Under the pieces are notes generated by a model. That model worked only from the letters and a program-made list of their open reading frames with translations, was not told the DNA's origin and did no database searches. The translations under genes were made by a program, and so were the position numbers. A stretch of DNA of 11,681 nucleotides from Spirochaetota bacterium (lineage in GTDB: Bacteria; Spirochaetota; B62-G9; DRHN01): NCBI GenBank assembly GCA_023136305.1, contig JAGLSF010000039.1, positions 1-11,681 of the forward strand. Direction: 5' to 3'. How positions within the stretch are numbered: the stretch's first letter is position 1; each line of letters opens with the position of its first letter. Shown piece by piece: positions 6,657 through 11,681 of this stretch.

Positions 6657-9308
6657 TTACTGATAACGATCAACAGAGGTGTGAATCCGCACACCTTCGA
6701 CCTTTTTGAGGCCGAGGGAGATCGAAAAGGTCTGCTCCCACCGGTAGGTGGTGCCGTTCGGAGTGAGTTCCCTGTCCCCGGTATAATCGAATATGAGCTC
6801 CCACTCGTGGAGGTCCCGCACAAATCCAAAAGATATAGTCTTTAATTTGAAATTGGAAGCTTTTCTGTCGTCCGTATTGAAGAAGTTGAAAGATTTGAGG
6901 AGATCGACGAGGGGGTTGATGGGATCATCCGTCTCACTCGGGAAGTAGCGCCACATATTCTCGTTCATTGACAGAGAGCGGATGTAGACCTTCCAGTACC
7001 GATGCAGATCTGCGTCGATACGGAATATGGAGCTGAGCTCATCAACGCGGGGGGTGACAAAGTTGTGATGCCATACAAGGTCCCATGAGATGAGGAAATG
7101 CTGCCTTCTCAGATACCAGTCAGGGCTCGTGACACCCATACTGAACTGATTGGTCTTGAACCGCGACTCAACAATACTGTAGACCAGCACGTCTCGAAGC
7201 TCAAACTGATCAAAGGGATCAAATATGAATGTGTTTCTCAATGGCTGAAAATGGCTCGAGTCCCACACGAATGGATCGTATTGCCCCGTACTCCAGTTGT
7301 ATGTGGGCCTCAGATCGTAGACCGTGCTTATCTCATCAGAGAAGTGCCACAGTTTACCGTAGCCGGACAGGGTGAGCTCGTGAATTCTGAATCGGTTATA
7401 GGTGTACCCGTCGTCCGGACCGGCAAACTTATACCGGAGATTGTGCTTCAGGTCAATATAGACAGCGTCCGGCCCGAATCGCCATTCATCGATGATCTGA
7501 CCATACAGCATGGTGTTCTCGTTGTCCTGCTGCGTCTGTTCGGGGGTTGGGTCCAGGTGGAACTGGCCCCTCCCTCCGACAATGAGATTTGGTGTGAATC
7601 GAAAGAGGTTTCCGATCTGATAGGGCTTTTCGACGCCCATCTCACCGCTGGTTTTGTGCAGCCTGCTCGAAACCGTTTCATCGGGATTGTAGTACTGTGT
7701 GTATGCATAGTCGGCATAAGCCGCCAGGTCCATATCACTGACAAATGGAGAGCCGCTCTCCTGGAAGAGCGTCTGAGAATAAATGACGCCCGTCTGCGGT
7801 GCTGTAAACGAGTAGAGCTGATACTTGTAGTAATCGTTGAGGGAGACGTAGGATTCATTCGGATTGCGCTGCGCCTCGAAACGAACCGTGTTCTTTATAT
7901 ACCAGTCGAAGCTGCCCCTTCCGAAGAAATTGTTCAGATACATGGAATACCCGCTTCCCTTGGTCGGGGTGTCGTTCTCAGCCTGTTTGATGAAGTCAAA
8001 GAAATCAAATCCAATGCTCCGCCGCTCATAGTCGTACTCATAGTAGGGGTCGCTGATGACGAGCAGGTTGAGCTCAGTTGTATTGGTGTATCCCGTGCCG
8101 AATTCGAACTTCTTGTACAGCCTTTCCTTGTACCGTAATGACCAGTTTGTCCCATACGCAGAGGCGTCGGGCGGACCGAGATTGGTCCAGTCCTCCGTTA
8201 CACTGCTGGGGTTGTCAGTGTTGGGATATCGGTACACGTCCTTCGAGAAGGCGACGGACAGGTCGATGGCTGTTCTGTCGCCTGCACTGTACTCCAATCC
8301 TGTGTAAATACCCAGCCTCTCGTAGAGGTCTCCCTTGAGAACGAGCTCCCGCTCATCGGTCTTGTAGGGCATATAGGTGTTCTGCCAGACAAACCCTGAC
8401 CGCTCTCTGTAATAGAGTGCCGTTCTGAGCTTCTTCTCACCGAGTCTCCGATACATGTAGGGGAGACGTATGAGGTCGTCCTGACCGTAATAGATGGACG
8501 CATTCTTGATGAGCACCTTCTCCTCATCGTAATAGGAGAGTTTCTCCGCCTCTATCCAGTAATGGGGGTTTTTTATGTCTTCCGTCGACAGAGAAACATC
8601 ATAGACGGCGTATTTATCCTCTCCCTGGATCTTGTGAATTACGCTTCCCGAGTAGTGGAATTCACCGAGTCTGCTCTTTGCATCGTAGAAGAACACCTCA
8701 TCATTGGCATCATTGAGGAAGAAGCTCTCACCCAGGTACAGATCACCACCAACAGTGATACGTACATTTCCCCTGCCGGATACGATCTTCCTGTCGGAGT
8801 TGATCGTTACCTCATCTGCAATAATCTTCCTGCCTCCGTACAGTACGTCGACGTTGCCACTGAGAAGAATAAGCTTATCGCCGTTTTCAATCTCGGTGTA
8901 CCTGATAAAGTCGGCATGATTGAGTATGAGCGCACTGTCCGACAGAGTTTCCAGTTTCTCCTGAAAGGGAGGAAGCTTAACTTCCATTTCAAACTGAATG
9001 AGTCGTTTTCTGAGAGCTGTGAGGTCCCCGTCATAGGGCAGGCCGCGCTGTTTGCAGGCCAGGCGAAGTTCATCCTCTGAACCCTCCCGTATCAGATCGT
9101 ACACCTTTAGGGTAATCTGCTGGTCATGAACCTGTTCTGCCTCCTGTGCAGCCGGAGATTCGGTTTCCTCAGTAACAGCCTCCTCCTCTGTCCCTCTCTT
9201 CCCTGCTGCGCTCGCAGTGCCAGCGGTGTGGATGGCGGGTATAAGCACGAGGGTTACGCATAGAATGCGGAGTATGGTCATGAGGCGGGAAGAATAAGCC
9301 AAAGTCAT
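6657..9308 (-). CDS. lptD: LptD/OstA-like outer-membrane assembly protein with N-terminal SAP-like motif
   Basis: This is a predicted outer-membrane beta-barrel that would insert lipopolysaccharide or a related glycolipid into the outer leaflet. It has 883 residues, in the LptD size range. A signal peptide covers about residues 10-36 (ILRILCVTLVLIPA, cut near TASAA). A Glu-rich linker (40-60) leads to a SAP-like helix-turn-helix (about 68-107, containing DELRLACKQRGLPYDG). The OstA/LptA-type beta-jellyroll follows at about 128-235, with GNVDVLYGGRKIIADEVTI and GRGNVRI. From about 240 to the end it is rich in aromatic, alternating strands ending FSISLGLKKVEGVRI, as in a large barrel. The mature protein has only one cysteine (C85), so the disulfides of E. 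coli LptD cannot form. Start: the ATG at 9308 is used, but the ATG at 9281 (residue 10) also gives a good signal peptide. Neither has a Shine-Dalgarno. A TATACT box (9315-9320) lies between the upstream gene and this one. Family likely; specific cargo inferred. Confidence 0.85.
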   Translation of the reverse strand: MTLAYSSRLMTILRILCVTLVLIPAIHTAGTASAAGKRGTEEEAVTEETESPAAQEAEQVHDQQITLKVYDLIREGSEDELRLACKQRGLPYDGDLTALRKRLIQFEMEVKLPPFQEKLETLSDSALILNHADFIRYTEIENGDKLILLSGNVDVLYGGRKIIADEVTINSDRKIVSGRGNVRITVGGDLYLGESFFLNDANDEVFFYDAKSRLGEFHYSGSVIHKIQGEDKYAVYDVSLSTEDIKNPHYWIEAEKLSYYDEEKVLIKNASIYYGQDDLIRLPYMYRRLGEKKLRTALYYRERSGFVWQNTYMPYKTDERELVLKGDLYERLGIYTGLEYSAGDRTAIDLSVAFSKDVYRYPNTDNPSSVTEDWTNLGPPDASAYGTNWSLRYKERLYKKFEFGTGYTNTTELNLLVISDPYYEYDYERRSIGFDFFDFIKQAENDTPTKGSGYSMYLNNFFGRGSFDWYIKNTVRFEAQRNPNESYVSLNDYYKYQLYSFTAPQTGVIYSQTLFQESGSPFVSDMDLAAYADYAYTQYYNPDETVSSRLHKTSGEMGVEKPYQIGNLFRFTPNLIVGGRGQFHLDPTPEQTQQDNENTMLYGQIIDEWRFGPDAVYIDLKHNLRYKFAGPDDGYTYNRFRIHELTLSGYGKLWHFSDEISTVYDLRPTYNWSTGQYDPFVWDSSHFQPLRNTFIFDPFDQFELRDVLVYSIVESRFKTNQFSMGVTSPDWYLRRQHFLISWDLVWHHNFVTPRVDELSSIFRIDADLHRYWKVYIRSLSMNENMWRYFPSETDDPINPLVDLLKSFNFFNTDDRKASNFKLKTISFGFVRDLHEWELIFDYTGDRELTPNGTTYRWEQTFSISLGLKKVEGVRIHTSVDRYQ

Positions 9309-9365
9309 GGGGTAAGTATATGAGACGGGGGTTATTTTTAAAAGGGAAAATCCTGCCCTAGTAGA

Positions 9366-11681
9366 TCAGCTTTTCATAACGGGAATTGATGATACGGAAG
9401 CGGTGACAAGGGTTTCAAGATACACCTCATCATCTTCGGAGAGATGCACCTTCTTGTCCTCCACGCTGACCTGTACGTTGAAATGCCGTGCTCCAGCACG
9501 TTGTGCCTTCTCCCTTACCAGTTCCCCGGCTAACTCTGACGACCTTCTCTTTGCATCGTCTAGGCTGTCGAAGTGAAGTTTCTGAAGCGCTGTATATGCA
9601 ACAAAGCCCTCTCCCTCACAGGGACGTATGAGAATGGTAACGCTCTCCCTGATAGCCCCGGTTATAGCACCAACAGCATTGGCCACCTCATTGTACTCCG
9701 GGACCGAAATATGGATGTCCATAAACCGCTGCAGGTCAGCCGCATAGGCATGTGCAGGAGCTCCGATAAACACAATTGGTTTCCTGAGCCGTACACCGAT
9801 GTTGAAATTCTCCTGTGAGGAGAAGAAATGCCCTGCAAGATCATTGGCCAGCACAGTGCCATTGGAAATGGCCTTTTCCTCGCTGAATATGAAGGTGAGC
9901 AAATGACGTACAAGATGACGATAGAAGGTATCGAGACAGGCCTCCAGGAATTTCTCTTCGGACATACCCATTCTCGAAGCGTAAAGTGACACCGCAATGG
10001 TGGCAGACTCACTGTTCCAGAAGGAGACCTCACCCGCCGCATGAAGGATGTCGGTGGGGGTCAGTGCGCTTCGCAGTATGGAACCATGGGTTTCAAGTCT
10101 CTCGGTCCTGATCAGGGACAGTGCTGCCGCATCCACTCTATCCGCGAGGTGTTTTCTCTCCAGGGGGCCCTCATCACGCAGAACACGCAAAATGGCAGCC
10201 TCCTGGGGGTGTAGGTCATCATAGTCCCGTTCCTTCTGAAAGAGAAAGAAGTCCACCGGTTGGACGAGGAGCTCCTCGCCCCCCATTGCAGGCCGCTTCA
10301 TTTTCAGGGAATCGAGAACTTCAGGACAGGTTTCCGCCACATAGGATATGGGCACGACCCGTTCGGGTCCTATCTGTATCCCCCATGCCGCCGAACCGCT
10401 CCCCTTTCGGCTGCAGCGGATATAGCTGTCTCCGCCGAGTCCGAAGGTATGAACGTCCACCGTTTTGACGCTCGTCCTGAAGTTGTCGATGGAAATCCCC
10501 TCTGACGTGAATCGGGCAAATCCATCTCTGACAATTGCCACATCCGTCGTGGTTCCACCCATGTCCACCACGTAGCCGTCCTGCATCCTGGACAGATAGG
10601 CTCCGCCAATTACCGAAGCAGCGGGGCCTGAGAGAACCATTTCAATGGGCTGTGAAGTGGCCACCTCTTCACTCATCAGTGTTCCGTCACCCTTCACCAC
10701 CATAATGGGAGCCGAGATAAGCCTCGCCCTGAGCACCTCTTTTACCGAAGAGAGCAGGTCAGACACAAGGGGAATAAGTCGTGCATTGTAGAAACATGTA
10801 TTGGCCCGCTTCACGCAGTTGAGTTCATCGGTGAGCTCGCTGCCGCATACAACGGGAATGTCCGTCATCTGCGAGATAAGATCCCGAAGGAGAATCTCAT
10901 ACTCCGGGTTTCGTATTCCCACCTCGCTCGAGACTGCGAATGCATCGATGGAGTGGTCCAGCAGTTCACCTATGGCCCGCCGGGCCTCGTCATGGTCCAG
11001 AGGCTGAATGAGTTCACCGTCAATTGAGTGTTTTCCACGAATAACAGCACTCGGCTTCAGATGGATGTTCTGCAGCGAATACCTGTCGTAGCCGATGAGT
11101 ATAATGCCGGCCCTCCCCCCTTTACCCTCCACGATAGCGTTTGTCGCGAGAGTCGTGGATAGTGACACAAGGCCTATTTTACGAATCTGCTCGTCTGTAA
11201 CCTGGCCCGAAAGCCCCTCGAGAGCCCCTTCAATGCCCAGCGCATAATTGTCATGGGTTGTGGGGGCCTTGGCCCAGGCCATGACCCTATCATTGCTGAA
11301 GTCATATACCACGGCATCTGTGTATGTGCCTCCCGCATCGATGCCGAGCCCCAGGCCACTACGAGCACCCGGTTGTTCGGAGGCCTTTTGGAAGGTCCCG
11401 ATTTTCCCACCGGTTGCAGGCCCTCCCTCTTCGGTGTCTTTACCCTCGGGGTCCCCATCCACATGCTGCGGGGTGCGCATCGACAGACCCCCTGAAAAGG
11501 GCTCCCCGCTGCAGCTGAACACGTCGCCCCGGTAGGTCGGCACGAGCTTTTGTCCGGGCCGGGTGATGAGGTATGTTTCATCATCCCAATGGCCGTTCAG
11601 GAGGTTCAGGATAAGGGTCGTGTCCCCCTGGATGGTCTCGAATTCCAGTTTCAGGGCCCTGGCATTTTCCTCAGCCTTTCG
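9366..11681 (-). CDS. Hydantoinase/oxoprolinase (HyuA-like) ASKHA protein with N-terminal extension (5' end cut by window edge)
   Basis: This is an ATP-binding protein of the HyuA / 5-oxoprolinase alpha family, whose members use ATP to open hydantoin, lactam or 5-oxoproline rings or activate ketones. The visible frame has 771 codons and is open to the window edge. The core starts at about visible residue 111 with GLGIDAGGTYTDAVVYD (phosphate-1 loop, near 11345-11300). It continues with SLSTTLATNAIVEGKGG, the phosphate-2 loop VVDMGGTTTDVAIVRDG (near 10570-10525), LTPTDILHAAGE, and the C-terminal FIGAPAHAYAADLQ and NAVGAITGAI. Ahead of the core are about 110 residues: an alpha-rich piece (ENARALKLEFETIQGDTTLI), then a Gly/Glu/Pro-rich linker (SGGLSMRTPQH...GPATGG). 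An internal GTG at 11541-11543 or ATG near 11480 could be the real start, but the codons upstream look coding. A winged-helix-like insert sits at about 10071-10208. No HyuB partner follows. The substrate is unknown. Confidence 0.85.
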   Translation of the reverse strand, partial: RKAEENARALKLEFETIQGDTTLILNLLNGHWDDETYLITRPGQKLVPTYRGDVFSCSGEPFSGGLSMRTPQHVDGDPEGKDTEEGGPATGGKIGTFQKASEQPGARSGLGLGIDAGGTYTDAVVYDFSNDRVMAWAKAPTTHDNYALGIEGALEGLSGQVTDEQIRKIGLVSLSTTLATNAIVEGKGGRAGIILIGYDRYSLQNIHLKPSAVIRGKHSIDGELIQPLDHDEARRAIGELLDHSIDAFAVSSEVGIRNPEYEILLRDLISQMTDIPVVCGSELTDELNCVKRANTCFYNARLIPLVSDLLSSVKEVLRARLISAPIMVVKGDGTLMSEEVATSQPIEMVLSGPAASVIGGAYLSRMQDGYVVDMGGTTTDVAIVRDGFARFTSEGISIDNFRTSVKTVDVHTFGLGGDSYIRCSRKGSGSAAWGIQIGPERVVPISYVAETCPEVLDSLKMKRPAMGGEELLVQPVDFFLFQKERDYDDLHPQEAAILRVLRDEGPLERKHLADRVDAAALSLIRTERLETHGSILRSALTPTDILHAAGEVSFWNSESATIAVSLYASRMGMSEEKFLEACLDTFYRHLVRHLLTFIFSEEKAISNGTVLANDLAGHFFSSQENFNIGVRLRKPIVFIGAPAHAYAADLQRFMDIHISVPEYNEVANAVGAITGAIRESVTILIRPCEGEGFVAYTALQKLHFDSLDDAKRRSSELAGELVREKAQRAGARHFNVQVSVEDKKVHLSEDDEVYLETLVTASVSSIPVMKS

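Noticed and set aside
7098..8138. Long plus-strand open frame of 346 codons
   Set aside because: It lies wholly inside the lptD-like gene on the opposite strand. Its translation shows no recognisable domain, and it is explained by the antisense of a well-supported coding sequence.

Overview
The window comes from a diderm (outer-membrane-bearing) bacterium of roughly 50% GC (estimated by eye). It encodes an LptD/OstA-type outer-membrane protein and a periplasmic sugar-binding protein with a Sec signal. The lineage cannot be fixed from the sequence. A spirochaete or a deltaproteobacterium-like group would fit, and I lean weakly to the former. All seven recognisable genes lie on the minus strand, so transcription runs from high to low coordinates. 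The gene at each end is cut by the window edge.

Right part (11681 to 3250): five genes in close series. In transcription order they are a hydantoinase/oxoprolinase (HyuA-like) ASKHA-fold protein, cut at its 5' end and carrying an in-frame N-terminal extension; an LptD-like protein with an unusual SAP-like motif after its signal peptide; a DegT/DnrJ/EryC1/StrS sugar aminotransferase; a family 2 glycosyltransferase; and an LpxB-like GT-B glycosyltransferase. The gaps are 57, 35 and 10 nt, then a 4-nt ATGA overlap. The last three genes look like one translationally coupled unit that makes an amino-sugar-containing envelope glycan. Its position directly after lptD suggests a glycolipid or LPS-like product, but that link is inferred.

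Middle (3249 to 3019): a non-coding spacer. It holds a 107-bp element made of two perfect 26-bp inverted arms around a 55-bp AT-rich core, 5 bp past the stop codon of the LpxB-like gene. Beyond it lies a good sigma70-type promoter with a strong ribosome binding site for the next operon.

Left part (3018 to 1): a carbohydrate-type ABC importer in the order binding protein, permease, ATPase. The ATPase resembles the single-cassette FrcA type and runs off the left edge. A GC-rich stem-loop lies between the binding-protein and permease genes, and a small perfect hairpin lies between permease and ATPase. The first fits the common pattern in which the binding protein is made in excess.

I found no tRNA, rRNA, CRISPR array, insertion sequence with a transposase, or phage gene. 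Most of the window is ordinary. The parts most worth a second look are the 107-bp inverted-repeat element, the SAP-like motif in a periplasmic LptD, the N-terminal extension of the HyuA-like protein, and the aminotransferase/GT2/LpxB-like trio beside lptD.
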